A DNA stretch of 64,000 bases from Ceratopteris richardii (lineage: Eukaryota; Streptophyta; Polypodiopsida; Polypodiales; Pteridaceae), in assembly GCA_020310875.1 (NCBI GenBank), contig MU260053.1, forward strand, positions 91,001 through 155,000, written 5' to 3'. The position numbers and the translations under genes were made by a program. The notes under the pieces are model-generated. The model was not told the DNA's origin and made no database searches. It was given only the letters and a program-made list of their open reading frames with translations. Of the stretch, positions 24,072-35,871 are shown one piece after another. Positions within the stretch are counted from its first letter, which is position 1. Every line of letters starts with the position of its first letter.

Positions 24072-26899
24072 AATCTTTGCCTATGATAGCTACCCATTAA
24101 CAATCACCAATCATCTCTTGGAAAGAGTTGGAGGCAAGGTAGTATATAGCTTCCGAGATGGGTTCTCTAGGTATAACCAAGTAGCCGTCGCTAATGAGGA
24201 GCAACATAAGACAGCTTTTGCAACTAAATGGGGAGTCTACACTTTTAGAGTGATGCCATTTGGGTTCACCAATGCCCATGTTACCTTCCAAAGATTGATG
24301 TGTCATGTGTTTAAGGAATTTTTAAGGAAGAGTATGGAAGTATACGTAGATTATTTGTGCACCTATTCCAGTCAAAGAAGTGAGCATATTCCTAAACTAA
24401 GGAGGATATTCGAAAAATGCCACCAATATCGAGTATGCTTGAACTAGAAAAGTGCATCTTTATGGTGAGACAAGGAAAGATCCTAGGACATATTGTATCA
24501 AAGAATGGAATTTCCACATACGAAGATAAGATTAAAGCAAACCTAGACTTACCTAGACCAAAAAATGCGAAGGAAGTACAAACCTTTATGGGCCATTGTG
24601 GGTACTATCAAAGATTTATCCACATGTATGCCATAATCGCTAAACCTCTTTATGGGTTATTAACTCGATTCACATGGATGGAGGAATGTGAAAAAACATT
24701 TAATGAACTGAAATGATGACTAAGTTTAACTCCTATTTTGAAGATACCCAATTGGAATAAACCATTCCATATTCACGTGGATGCATCTAATTACGCTATA
24801 GGATGTATACTAGCTCAACCAGGGGACGAAGGAAAATTAGATCATCCTATCAAATACACCAATAGACAACTAAATCAGCCAAATATACCACCACAGAAAG
24901 AGAAGGCCTAGGAATGGTGTACGCAGTCAAGAAATTTCGACATTAACTCCTAGTTAACAAATTCAAATTCTTTATCGACCATCAGACCTTATTGTATCTG
25001 GTCAATACGCCCTGCAATACGGGAAGATTAGTGAGATGGTTTTTATTGCTAATGGAATTTGATTTTGAAGTAGTAGTCAAAAAAGGAAATACTCATGTAA
25101 GAGTTGATCATCTGTCTCGGATGACACATGGAGAACCACCCTACCCAATGGAGTGGTTGATGACCTACCAGATACAAACCTGTTCAACCTAGAAGTATGT
25201 CTGAAGTGGGTAGAAAAGTTGATTCCAATACTCATGCATGGACCACAACATAGAATCAACCAAGATACCAGGAAAGAATTTTTGCAATCACGTAATTTAC
25301 ACATTGTGGCAGGAAGCTTGTACTATAAAGAGCCAAATGGCATATTACTAAGATGTGTAGAAGAGGTAGAATAGAAGAACCTATTTGAGCAAGCTCATGT
25401 GAATCGATGGAAAATTCATAAAGGAGCTCATGGAACATTAAGAGAAATAAAAAAATTGGGAGTATATTGGCCAAAGCCAAGGGACATATACGAACACATC
25501 AACAATTGCAAATTCTTAAACACACATGAGCATGAGGAAGGAGCTAATCTAACAAGGAAGCGAACTTTACAAGCAATGAGCAAGGACTACACCATAATTG
25601 GAAAGCAATTGTTTAAAAGAGGAAAAGACAATCAAATACGACTATGTGTCCATGAAGGAGAATATTTACCCATTTTAAAGATGGCACATGCAGGTGTCGT
25701 AGAAGGATATTCTTTGGCTGAAAGAACTGTAAAAATGATTCTCTTTGCATGCTTGTGGTGGCCAACTCTAGATATGAATGCCGACACATATGTACGAAGT
25801 TGTGAGGTGTGCCAAAGAACCAAGTACCCTATCAGAAGAGATGATATGCCTCTAAGACCCATGATTTGTGTGAGAACCTTTTCAAAATGGGGGCATTGAT
25901 TTCATAGGACCTATTAATCCTCCAGCCAAGGGGTCACATGTTGAATATATAATAGTGTCCACGGACTATCTAATGAAATGGGTAGAAGCAAAAGAAACAA
26001 GGAAGAATGATGTACAAACCATTGCAAAGTTTCTCTTCGAAAATATCTTTACCCGCTTTGGATTACCTATAAAGATAGTGAGCGATAGGGGAACACATTT
26101 CATCAATGAAGTCAAAGAATCACTAATGAATGAGTTTTTGGTGATTCACAAAAAATCAGCCCCTTACTACCCTCAAGCTAATGGCTAGGTTGAAAGTTCG
26201 AATAAGGTATTGTGCACAGTATTGACCAAAATAGTCAACAACTAGAGGTCAGATGGGGACAAACAATTACATCATGCAGTTTGGGCCTTCCATATGGCTT
26301 ACAAGATAGCCATAGGAACTACTCCTTTTAATTGAGTATACAGACAAAATGTTATGCTACCAATTGATTTTTTTAGTACCAACCCTACGTGTGGCACAAC
26401 AGTATGATCGGATTCGCCATGAACTATCTCAACAATCGAACTAGATTGAGAAACTCCATGAAACAAGACTACAAGCTATAGTAGGAATTTATGCGGCTAA
26501 ACAGAGACAAAAAGCATATTATGATGCACATATCAAAGATAAAGGCTTAAAGGAAGGAGATTTGGTATTAGTGTACACGTTAAAACAACATGCAAAGAAA
26601 TTGCAGTAGCGAGGATATGGACTATTGTTGATAAACCAAATCTCGACAAGCGGAGCAGTGAATTTAGCAACACTAGACGGAGATGTACTGCCAAACTATA
26701 TTAGTGGTTGTAGAGTTAAACGATATATGGAACCTTTGACTGATCACATGTTAGCATGACTCGTCGAAGCGTAGAATCGGAAGAAGGAAGAAGGGAGGAT
26801 TAGAGAAGAGGCTATAATGGAAGCCTTGGAGCGAATTAAAAGACGAAAAGAGTGGATGAGACAATGAGACAAACGATATCTACAGTGAGAGGAACTTAT

Positions 26900-27270
26900 A
26901 CCCATGGCCAACTCCCAAGTAAACGATACAAACAACTCAAGCCACACTATCTCCTGACCATACTTAAACCTAGGAATCGGGAACACGGAATATCAATTAG
27001 TGGATGCTCTGATTGACACAAGAGAGGCACTAAGTAGCATACGAGTGTTGTCAAACACTCACCTCAAGATGACCATGAGTCCCACTAATGCATGTATGAT
27101 AGGAATCAAAGGACAAACCATTGAGTGTGTAGGAGAAGTCCTAATGTCCCTTCATCTAGGAAACTCCACTATGTAGCAAAAACTCTTGGTATGTAAAGAT
27201 GAAGATCTTATCAAAAATTTGATCCTAGGATAGGATTGGATCTTTGAGAATGAAGTGTGCATTCATCTTA
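26900..27270 (+). mobile_element. Second retropepsin-like segment downstream of integrase (gypsy 2)
   Basis: VDALIDTREALSSIRVLS near 27005 occupies the place of the DTGA active-site loop. It is followed by CMIGIKGQTIECVGEV (flap region) and NLILG-DWIFENEVC near 27225, the hydrophobic-Gly motif. It lies immediately after the integrase C-terminus, in the same order as in gypsy 1. The active-site loop is diverged from the consensus, as expected of a fossil. No protease has been described at this place in standard plant gypsy elements as far as I know. Confidence 0.6.
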
Positions 27271-28257
27271 CACAAGGATACATATCATCCAAAATAGGGC
27301 ATAAAGAAGTCTTTAGTTTGTTGGAAGATAGGTCAACTCAAAGCCATAGTGTCATCATACCTAAGGGAGAGAACCCCAAGCAGAAAAAGGGAGGAGATTC
27401 AAGAAAGGAGGTGTATCATGAGTACCTTAATCAAGATTTGCCTGCAAATAGGGAGATGTTGACTGATGGTATGACCACTTTCCCCGTGAGACATGAGCCT
27501 GAGAGAAATAGGAAAAACATTTCCTCTCAACCTATCGACAATATAAGAAGGAAACCGACATGGATGTCAACTGTCCAAACATCACCTCATTCAATATGCA
27601 ACTACAATGGGTATGAAAGGATCGATTGACTCAACAAGCTAGCGCAATGTAGGAACAGGTCGCCCATTCAGTAGAGACACAGCAAAACAACCACTATTCT
27701 CAACTGCAAAGAGATAAACCAAAACTTCTTCATGTATGGCTTCCCAAATCATTGATGGAGGCCCAAAAGTCTCAGCAATGCATATGGATTCTAAAAGCAG
27801 TCAGACGAGTAGCAAATCAGGAGATCGAAAAACTCAAGGAGATGTCATACAAGGAACGTGAAGCAAAGGAATATATTGACTCGCCAAAAATACCGAAGGA
27901 CCATGACCTATAAAACTCAGCCCACCAATGGGAATGAGCCAAAGACCATAGAACGATGAACTCAATGGAAATAAATGCCACAAGCACAAATAATCAAGTT
28001 AATATGAAGACCCAAAAAGCGACAAGGAACAAAAGAACAAATTCAAGGAGATTCTACTTGCATTCATGAAGAATCCATTGCATCCAAAGTATGCACGATA
28101 GGGCCACACTACGAGGTTGTGCATTCGGCACATAACTTCTCCAATAAAAGTAGTGGAGCACATTTCCTTAACCGGAATAGGACTTCACTTCTAATATCCT
28201 AGGAATGGTCTTTAGATGTACATAAATAAATGCTTCAGCTATCTCTAACCTTTTGTT

Positions 28258-28266
28258 TTCTTACAG
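28258..28266 (+). promoter_or_regulatory. Candidate splice acceptor before gypsy 2 third ORF
   Basis: A pyrimidine-rich run CCTTTTGTTTTCTTACAG ends at 28266, about 150 bases before the third-ORF start. Plant gypsy families with a third ORF may express it from a spliced subgenomic RNA, and this site would fit that. It is a sequence impression only. Confidence 0.3.
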
Positions 28267-28419
28267 GATTAAAAATTAAGAAAAGCATGGTAAGATACCT
28301 TGCTTACTTACGCATGGGGGTACAGAGCGACGAAAAAAACGACATGTGCATGAACCACACATAAACATGTGGAGTTGGTTTCTTTCGTAAATTGATTCTC
28401 TACTTTATTACAAGTCTAG

Positions 28420-30835
28420 ATGCCTTTCTAAGATTCTGAAGCAAAAATTCAAGAGGAAGTACTTGAATTTCCATTGCAAAGTGTAACAAAAGCTAAAGGA
28501 CATTGGTTCAGAGAAGACCAACCGACAGACAAGCATTTATTCTTGGTGACTATTAAGATCATGGACACAGATCACCAATTTCCAGTGATGTCCCAAGATT
28601 TCAAGGTCTTACACGAGTTACCTTCGACCGTGGATATAATGACAAAAGCAGGAATTCTTAAGTATTTTGAGCTACCAATCTATAAGCCGAATTTTCAACG
28701 ATGTACTCAAGTTATGAACACCCTTCAGCCAGCCCTACACAACCCATCAGTACCAAAAGGCAAAAGTTCTTGATGCGGAAGGAGAATGGGTGATTATTCA
28801 ATTCACACATGAGCTTATTAAAGAAGCGTTTGGATGGGTCAAGGATGGGAACACGGATCTATGGGATGAAAGTCATGGAACTAAAACTCAAACATTCATA
28901 GACATAAATCGTGTGGACGTTGAAGAGGAAGTCAGATTAGTACATCAACACTTTTGTTTTCCCATCATACACAAATACACAACACCACAAAAGATAATAG
29001 TGCAGTTATTATCTCATGCCACCAAACAAATCAGCAACCAAGTGAATCTGACACCCTATATTCAAGAACATCTATTCAAAGCCAAGAAGCAATGGGGTCA
29101 GAAGAAGTTTTTGAATGGAAGTGTGGCACTGACAATATTGATATACCATGCCTTAGTCATTTGGGGATACCTTAAAGAAATGCCATCCTCAGCTAAAATG
29201 GCAAAGTATGTGAAGCCAACCACCATACCGAGAAAGAAGAAAGGAGTGAAAGTGACCAATGAAGTAGGGACTAGCTCTCAGCCAATGATGAGAGGTGCAA
29301 AGAGATTAAGGGAAGCATTGAAGACCGAAGAGACAACTCCTTCATCAAAAAGGGCACATTTACTCCCCAGATCAAAAATCAAATAGTCCACACCTATCAT
29401 GGAGGAAGAATTAAAGGAAGTTATGGAAGAAACTCACAAATTTATGAAAGGACAAGTAAATTTGCCAGTCCAAGGGCACCATTATCAACAAACTCATACA
29501 GCAACTTTGCAAGGAAAGAGAGTGGCAAAGTTCCAGAGATACAGACAATTGGGATTGGTCAACTCCAGCTCTTCTTCTAAAGTCCAAGAAGAACATGAAC
29601 CATCCTCTATGAATGTGGATATTAAAAGTGAATCGAATGACGATGGTAAGTGGGAGGAGATAAATCAGGTCAAGGATTCCCTTGAAGCAGGATGCACAAA
29701 GCTGGACCAAATGTGGGAGAATTCAGCCCCACAGAAACCAAAGGAAGGAACATCTATAGAAGATGTACATACATTGAAAATAAATGATGCAACATAGATT
29801 CAAATCACGGAGACCCAATTGGAGATTCAGGCTACAATAAATATTCCCAAGGAAGAAAAAGTCCAAGAAGAAATGGATGAACTGGAACTTTTCATGCCCA
29901 TAAGGGTTGTAGTAGAGCCCCATTGGATGTCACATTTCAAGGAAGTGCTACAAAACCCACCACACATGAAGAAAAAGAAACTCAAATCTAGCTACAAATT
30001 GGACAGCCTCATAACAAAACGATACATGTGGAAAAAGGAAAAGATGGACATACAGGCAAAGAACCAAGAATACCAAAAACATGGTTGAATGTAGATGTGG
30101 CATAGCTAAAACTAGTGGTAAAACAAATGATTCAAACAGCCATGGACACTCAACAACAACTCGTGGAAGCAGATAGTTATTCTAACAAGGCATTAGTGGA
30201 GAAAAATCAATTCAAAGCCTTAAGTGAAGAGCTATCTGTGCAGGTATTACAAGCTCAACAGGCACTTGCAACAAAGGAAAAGGAGAGAAATAAAGCTATG
30301 GAAAAATGCAATCAACTCACTGACGAAAATCAGAAGATGCAAGATCAACTTAAAGAGCTTTAAATGAGGTATGACACCAATGAGGCCAAGAAGGTATGCT
30401 TAACAAATAGAAGCAAAATCTTAGAAAGTCAAATCAAGGTATACATGGATGAGATCGAAAATATGAGGAACAAAAATAAAGAATTAATGAATACAATTTT
30501 GCTTAATCAACCTATGGGAGTGCAAGAAAGTCAACAAAATAATACACAGGAACTGGAAGCTCAGTTAGCTAAGTACGCAGATCAGCTAAAGTAAGAGCAA
30601 GAGTTATGCAAGGAATGGGAGCAAAAATATATGTATGATACAAATGACCTCATAAAAAGATGGAAGGTTGCAGAAGCCAAATGGTAGAGCAATGTAAAGA
30701 AGATGCAAATCAAGTAGCAGTGATTGGTGAGGAACTCTTGAAGAGTCGGGAAGCACTCACAATAGCCAATTATGAAATCATTGAGAAAGAGGAAGTCATT
30801 GCAAGCCTGGGGGCTCAATTATCACAGAATAATGA
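28420..30835 (+). mobile_element. Third reading frame of gypsy 2 (helical domain plus long coiled coil)
   Basis: The N-terminal part (28474-29386) has hydrophobic-patterned helices, including KKFLNGSVALTILIYHAL, the block shared with gypsy 1. A basic cluster follows (PRKKKGVKV near 29235). From 29399 to 30835 the sequence is almost all Glu/Gln/Lys-rich with heptad character (for example EKNQFKALSEELSVQVLQAQ), predicting an extended coiled coil. No transmembrane segment is evident, so an envelope role is not supported. It is not recognised as a known domain; plant-mobile-domain-like or additional-ORF proteins of the Tat lineage are the nearest idea. Few breaks compared with the rest of the copy. 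Confidence 0.65.
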
Positions 30836-32020
30836 AATGAAGCAAGTGTCACATGCATGTCTTGATGTAGAACATGACCGAATGTGTGGAACTATATGGT
30901 GCTTCACAAAAAGCACAATCAATGCATGAGCTTGAGCATCTTTTCCATCCCATCTAAGCTGTTGTTGTGTAGGTGGTGAAGGAGTAACCATTGTACTTGA
31001 AGAAGAACCTCCATCTATAACTGTTACAATAGACTGTGACGTAAAAGAACATGCAGGTCTTTGATCTACATCTACCACTATGTTCCAAAGTTGTTTTGCA
31101 ATAAGAACATGCTTCATCATTGGGTAGTTGGTCCCATCAAGCTTATCTTCAGCTTGAAGCATACCAAACAAGTCATTGCTTTCTGCCATTTCACTAAAGA
31201 ACAAGAATGTGAAAAAATATTTACTTCACTGAAAGCTAAAATGAATGCTGAAATTTCATCTCACAAATCGTCACTCTGATGGTGTGTACCTAAGTCGTGA
31301 AGTCTCATGGACTTGTGTCGATGAGATTGTAGCTCAATTGCCCCACAAGTGCATATAATGATGGATTAATACACGTTTAATTATCAATCTGAGAGATTAG
31401 ATGTAACAAATGTATGAAGACATGTGCAAGCATGATGGTAAATGAAGTATCAATTCTTCTATGCATGTGACTTGCCTTAACTACCTCTCGAACTCACTAA
31501 TTCTCTAAAAATGCATGTCACGATACCATTCACAGTAGTAAGCACAAATTCAAAGTTTTCTTTCGGCTTCGAAACTCCGAATATGGTCAATACCACATTC
31601 CTTTCAAAGCTCTTGATGAGACGCATCTAATGGTGGTATCTTTCCTCAAATCTGACAAACATGCTTTGAGCTATGAGCAAAATAATGAATGGCAGGAAAC
31701 ACCAACACCTGCTCCACAACTCCTCAAGGCTCACACATGCACTATAGTAGTTCAAAAGTGATTGAAAGGAGTAGACAACAGTTCTACACACAGATTTCAA
31801 GCATTGCACACACACAAAAGCTCTTGGAGAAGAAGATAATCAGAAAGGAAGAGGCAAATTCGAAAATTCTGCTCCAATTCTCACAATGGCAAAAAGCTCT
31901 TTACAAGAATCACCAAGTGACTTATATACATGTGCCCTCAAATTGGTCTTTTCACACAAGTGACTGGCACTTTTATTGAAAAACACTAATTTTCTACTAT
32001 GTTACAAGAAATATGTTACA
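30835..32020 (-). mobile_element. Ty1/copia fragment C (LTR, leader, gag start)
   Basis: On the minus strand a presumed LTR runs from TGTAACATATTTC (32020) to about 31530, with a TATA box (TATATAAG near 31920). A PBS-like TGGTATCGTGAC lies at 31528-31517. Gag follows at about 31195-30840, with KLDGTNYPMMKHVLIAKQLW and WDGKDAQAHALIVLF typical of copia gag. It interrupts the third ORF of gypsy 2 on one side and abuts the gypsy 3 relic on the other. The LTR ends are less certain than the gag, since the 3' end lacks CA. Confidence 0.65.
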
Positions 32021-32089
32021 ATATCAGGGGTATGCACATCTAGAGGACTCCTCTAGTGCATTCACATAGTTCCCAATAGTGTTTCATCA

Positions 32090-34030
32090 AAATTTGAAGA
32101 AGAAAATTTATGCCCATAATTTGAAAATTTTTGGGGCTCCCTTTTCTGTGCTTCTTTACTAGCAACACTCTCCCCCTCTTTGTCACTGTCATCCCTTGAC
32201 AGGCTTTGCTTCTTGTCTGCAGCTTTGTTACCACTACCAGCACCTTGTGAGGCATTAATGTTTCAAAGGTGATGTACTACCTTCTTAAAGATCTGATCAT
32301 AATGCAGGACCTGAATCATTGGGTTTGGCCAGTCTATTTCATTCCACTGCATGCATCTAGCAGTCGAGGAAGCGGCTAGGACTGTCAGAGAATTTTAGAC
32401 CTTATCCGAACCTTAGCCCTATGCTTCTATTCTCCCCTTGGTATTCCTTACGTTCATACATCTGGGTTGTTGTATTATCATTGATGCCTATTAAGCTCTT
32501 TTTCACCGTGCGCATCTAGTGGACGAGGAGACAATTAGGACCTTTGGACAATTTGTTACTTTATCCGATCCTAAGTCCTTTGTGTCCAACCTCCCCTTGG
32601 TATTCCGTATATCCTTTGTGTTGCCATGCACACCTCAATGGTAAGTGTTGCATCTCTTTTAGTGAGGGTGGTGCTTGAAAGGTCCTATTATAATTCTTTG
32701 TTTCCACTTTTCGAGACCTCCTCCTTTTGCATAGTGGCCTGATGCGTGTGAAGCCTGATACATGCCCCTGCGAGGCTTTGGGCAGAGGGTGGTTCTTTTT
32801 ATTGAGCAGTTTTGCTTCTTTATTTCCTTCTTCTTCTTCTGTTACTTGGTTCTCCCTCCACACGTCCCTCCTCTTGAACATTGTCGTCCCTGACAGGCTT
32901 TTTTTTGGCGATGTGAGTATTTTTGAATGACTTTCTGCTCTCTTTGACTTAGCAAATTGGCTTCACATATCATTAATTCTTTCCATTGTGTTGACTTTAC
33001 TCCATCATCTGGTGCCTATCTGTGATCTGCAAAGAAGCTCAACTCGTAGGCAACCAATTGAGCATTAAGTTTGAAGTCATTTTGACAAAAATTTCTGAAT
33101 CCATTTCAAAAAACCATGTGAAAAATGTTTCCTCAAAGGTCTGCATGTATGGACTCGGCAAGAACATTAAGCATGAGTATATAGCCATTATTGTAAGTCT
33201 TCTTGGCATGATAGATAGATAAAAAATAAGGGTGTGCTCTCCTTGATTAATGCTTATAAAATTCAAAAATGTATATTGTGCATGTTTGAATACTTTCAAA
33301 ACTGTAAGGAGCATGCTCAACACTTTATTTGTCATTTTTATTGCTAAGTCTAGGACTGAAATTCGATTGTGTGTACCATAAATTCTTCTATAGGTAGGTA
33401 ATTATGTGGTGGGCTCGGTAATAAAGGATAGTTGAGCCATTGATTATTGATTGTTCTCTGACACTGTGCTTCGCAAAATTGCATCCACGCTCTTCTTCGA
33501 GGGACTGGGCAAAAACATGGATTTACCTGTAATAAGTAAGCTGCTGATTCCCAGTGCACCCGTAAAGTTGGATTCTTTTCCAAAAATTTCCTTCTCCAAA
33601 TCGGGTCTGCTTTATTGAACTCTTCTTGTGTAAGAAAATGTATCAATTTTGAATTGCAAATCTTGATTTGGATCATTCTGTGTAGTTTTCTTGATGTATT
33701 GCTTGGTTTCCTCTTTTACTAAGACATATGGTACATTGAAGGGCTTCAAAATTTGCTCGAAATTCTTATTTTGATCTTAGCTTCCTTCATTATTCTGACG
33801 ACTTGATCTTCAAGTTGTTCTGTAAGTTAGGACACTAGTAGTGCCCTCTCATTACGGCTTAGTTCTGTAATAGCCCATTTATGTCTATCAGTGCCCTTCT
33901 TTGCTTCCTCCTCTTTTATTGGTGAATGATGTATGGGGGGAGAAAGAGGACATACCTCGGTCTCCACAGTAGCCGCTTGAGAGTTATGAACTACGGCAAC
34001 TAGGTGTAGGACCAGGACTGCAACCACTAA
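32090..34030 (-). mobile_element. Gypsy 3: C-terminal part of a third ORF (relic)
   Basis: On the minus strand, an acidic helical segment (KWAITELSRNERALL; LTEQLEDQVVRIMKEAK) is followed near 33580-33480 by RRKFLEKNPTLRVHW and NPCFCPVPRRR. These match the gypsy 1 third-ORF C-terminus (YNPCYRPVPR). Near 32360-32100 a tail (DWPNPMIQVLHYDQIF, then a Lys/Glu/Ser-rich stretch) weakly resembles the gypsy 1 tail at 17300-17540. It is the opposite orientation to its neighbours and a separate, old copy. The coordinates are approximate. Confidence 0.4.
32350..32620. repeat. Diverged ~159-bp tandem repeat
   Basis: GCATCTAGCAGTCGAGGAAG near 32353 recurs as GCATCTAGTGGACGAGGAGA near 32512. Both are followed at the same spacing by TTATCCGA-CCT and CTCCCCTTGGTATTCC. 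It lies inside the gypsy 3 relic. The divergence is considerable. Confidence 0.6.
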
Positions 34031-35319
34031 GATCGGTAGTTCTTGTGATGATCAGACCCCCATAACTGGCAAGAAGGTTGAGACCAATCCATGTGGCCAA
34101 ATGCATGAGAAATCATTATGATGGCAAGGGAGAGCCCTATGACCATATCATTGAATTCAAGACGGTATTGCGAGTAGAAGAAGTAAATGATTTTTTTGTG
34201 CAATATGAATCCTTTGGGCTAACCCTCATGGGAACAGCTTTGACTTGGTTCCAACCTTTGGATCCAAATCTCTTTGGCAATATTGAACAATTCTTCCAAG
34301 AGTTTATTGGAGAATTCACCAAGCGAGGGATTAAGCACAATTCATCATCGTTACTTCATAGCGTCAAACAAGCTCCAAATGAAACAGTAAAAACTGCAGC
34401 CCGAAGATCTAACCAGTATGTTGACAGATGTCCAGTAACGGAGAGGCCCTCACATCAAAAGATGATATCACTATTTCTGGATGGATTGACTAATGGGACA
34501 TTGATAACCTTAGTCTATGGAAAAAGGTTGCAAACATTGAGTGAATGTCTCCAAGAATGCATAGACTTGGAAGACAATTTAGCATATGGTCTCAAAAATA
34601 CACAAGGCTCCATTAAATCAGAGGACACTCAGAGCAATGTGATGTCTAGTTCAAGTAATGTGGAGGAATCAGCAAAATTGGTAACTAAAAAGTTGGGAGT
34701 GCACGGATAGAGGAACTACCAAAATCCCCCATTGAGAATGCCTATGTTGAGAAGATGCACCCTGTGCGGTGGAGACCATCCGTCCCATGCCTATCCATCC
34801 CATGCTTGCACAAGAGGAGGCTTAGGATTGCCACAACCTTACTCATACAATAGATAGCTAAATCAAGGACCCAACATGTACAATCACATCGAGAAAAAAT
34901 ATACCAACCACAACACCGAAAATTGCCCATTTAATAGGCAACCAAGATGAGTGACTCAACCCCAGTATATACCTTATGGATATCCTTCGAGGGAACAAGG
35001 TAGAGAGGTTCCTAGGTACAACCCTTACCCAAGACTAGAGGGAGCACCTAGACCATATGAACAATGAGGATATGGACAATCACAACGTGTGCTAGGACAA
35101 CAACCACCCATCCACAGAATGTAGTGCCAGTCAAATATGCTCAACCTGGGGAAAATTTAGAGAGAGCTATAGTACTAGCTACACCTTTGGATAATGTGGA
35201 AATAACAAATTAGGGTATGAAAGAGTATGATAGAGTATGATGCTAGCCTAATAGAGTATGACCAAACCTATGAGCAACAATACTAAGAGTATGAAGGGTA
35301 TGAAAATTCTTATGGATAG

Positions 35320-35762
35320 TGTTAAACCTTCGCCAGTTTAATCTGTTTTCAGTCTTAGGTTCTTGGGATGGTTAGGGGTCTATAAACAGAGGCCCTATTT
35401 GTATTTTCCCAATCTACAGATTAAGAAGATACTACTTCACTGAATTAACGCGCAAGGTCAGACTATCTTCCTAGTATTGGTTCGAATACGTTCTTCAACA
35501 CACTTCCACATCAGACAGTGTACCGTACAACTTCTTCACTTATCGCGTTAATCAATTTACTTAACACTTCATTGACTTCACTTAATGATTAATCTTAATG
35601 GACAGATTTGACAAAAGACATAGTGTTACACAGAGTTTGACAAAGAGCGCTTCGCTTTCGGCTCTTGCCCAGACGAACAATCCAACGATTACACCTTCTG
35701 CTTTACGCGACTTTTCTCATTAATCTTTCCCCAAAGGTTACAAATTTGCGCTACGCCTTTAC
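35320..35762 (+). repeat. Left terminal repeat of element X (inverted relative to right copy)
   Basis: It begins TGTTAAACCTTCGCCAGTTT and matches the reverse complement of 42941-43383 over all 443 bases without length change, at about 92% identity by hand count. As an LTR it reads in the plus direction, whereas the element's genes read minus, so it faces the wrong way for a 3' LTR. Confidence 0.9.
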
Positions 35763-35827
35763 ATGATGCGTGCGACTTTTCAGAGTGTATATTACAAAAG
35801 TATGAGTTCCTTTCCGGTGGCTTACAC

Positions 35828-35852
35828 TGGCACGCACGGTGGACTCGAACCC
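35828..35852 (+). other. tRNA-3'-end complement (extended PBS-like sequence)
   Basis: TGGCACGCACGGTGG followed by ACTCGAACCC reads, on the minus strand, like a tRNA T-loop (GGGTTCGAGTCC) plus acceptor arm ending in CCA. An ordinary PBS matches 12-18 bases of a tRNA; here the resemblance continues into the T-arm, about 25 bases. It lies 65 bp inside the left terminal repeat and only about 20 bases from the end of the third ORF. The tRNA species cannot be named with confidence. Confidence 0.55.
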
Positions 35853-35871
35853 AAAAATGGTGATTACAAAA

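Larger units (their letters stand above)
24072..30835 (+). mobile_element. Ty3/gypsy copy 2 (RT to third ORF)
   Basis: It opens in the middle of RT, in step with gypsy 4 near 46270 (the shared context is GATAGCTA...ATCACCAA). Parts: RT (24072-24716; VMPFGFTNAHVTFQRLM), RNase H (24760-25130), integrase (25390-26760; CEVCQRTKYP zinc-finger end, SDRGTHF, GCRVKRY near the C-terminus), post-integrase protease-like segment (26900-27270), and third ORF (28420-30835). The right side is cut by copia C. It is a fossil with more than ten breaks. Motif similarity to gypsy 4 and 5 is high enough to call them one family. Confidence 0.85.

Noticed and set aside
35828-35852. A tRNA gene
   Set aside because: Only the T-arm and acceptor end are recognisable; no anticodon or D-arm sequence precedes them.
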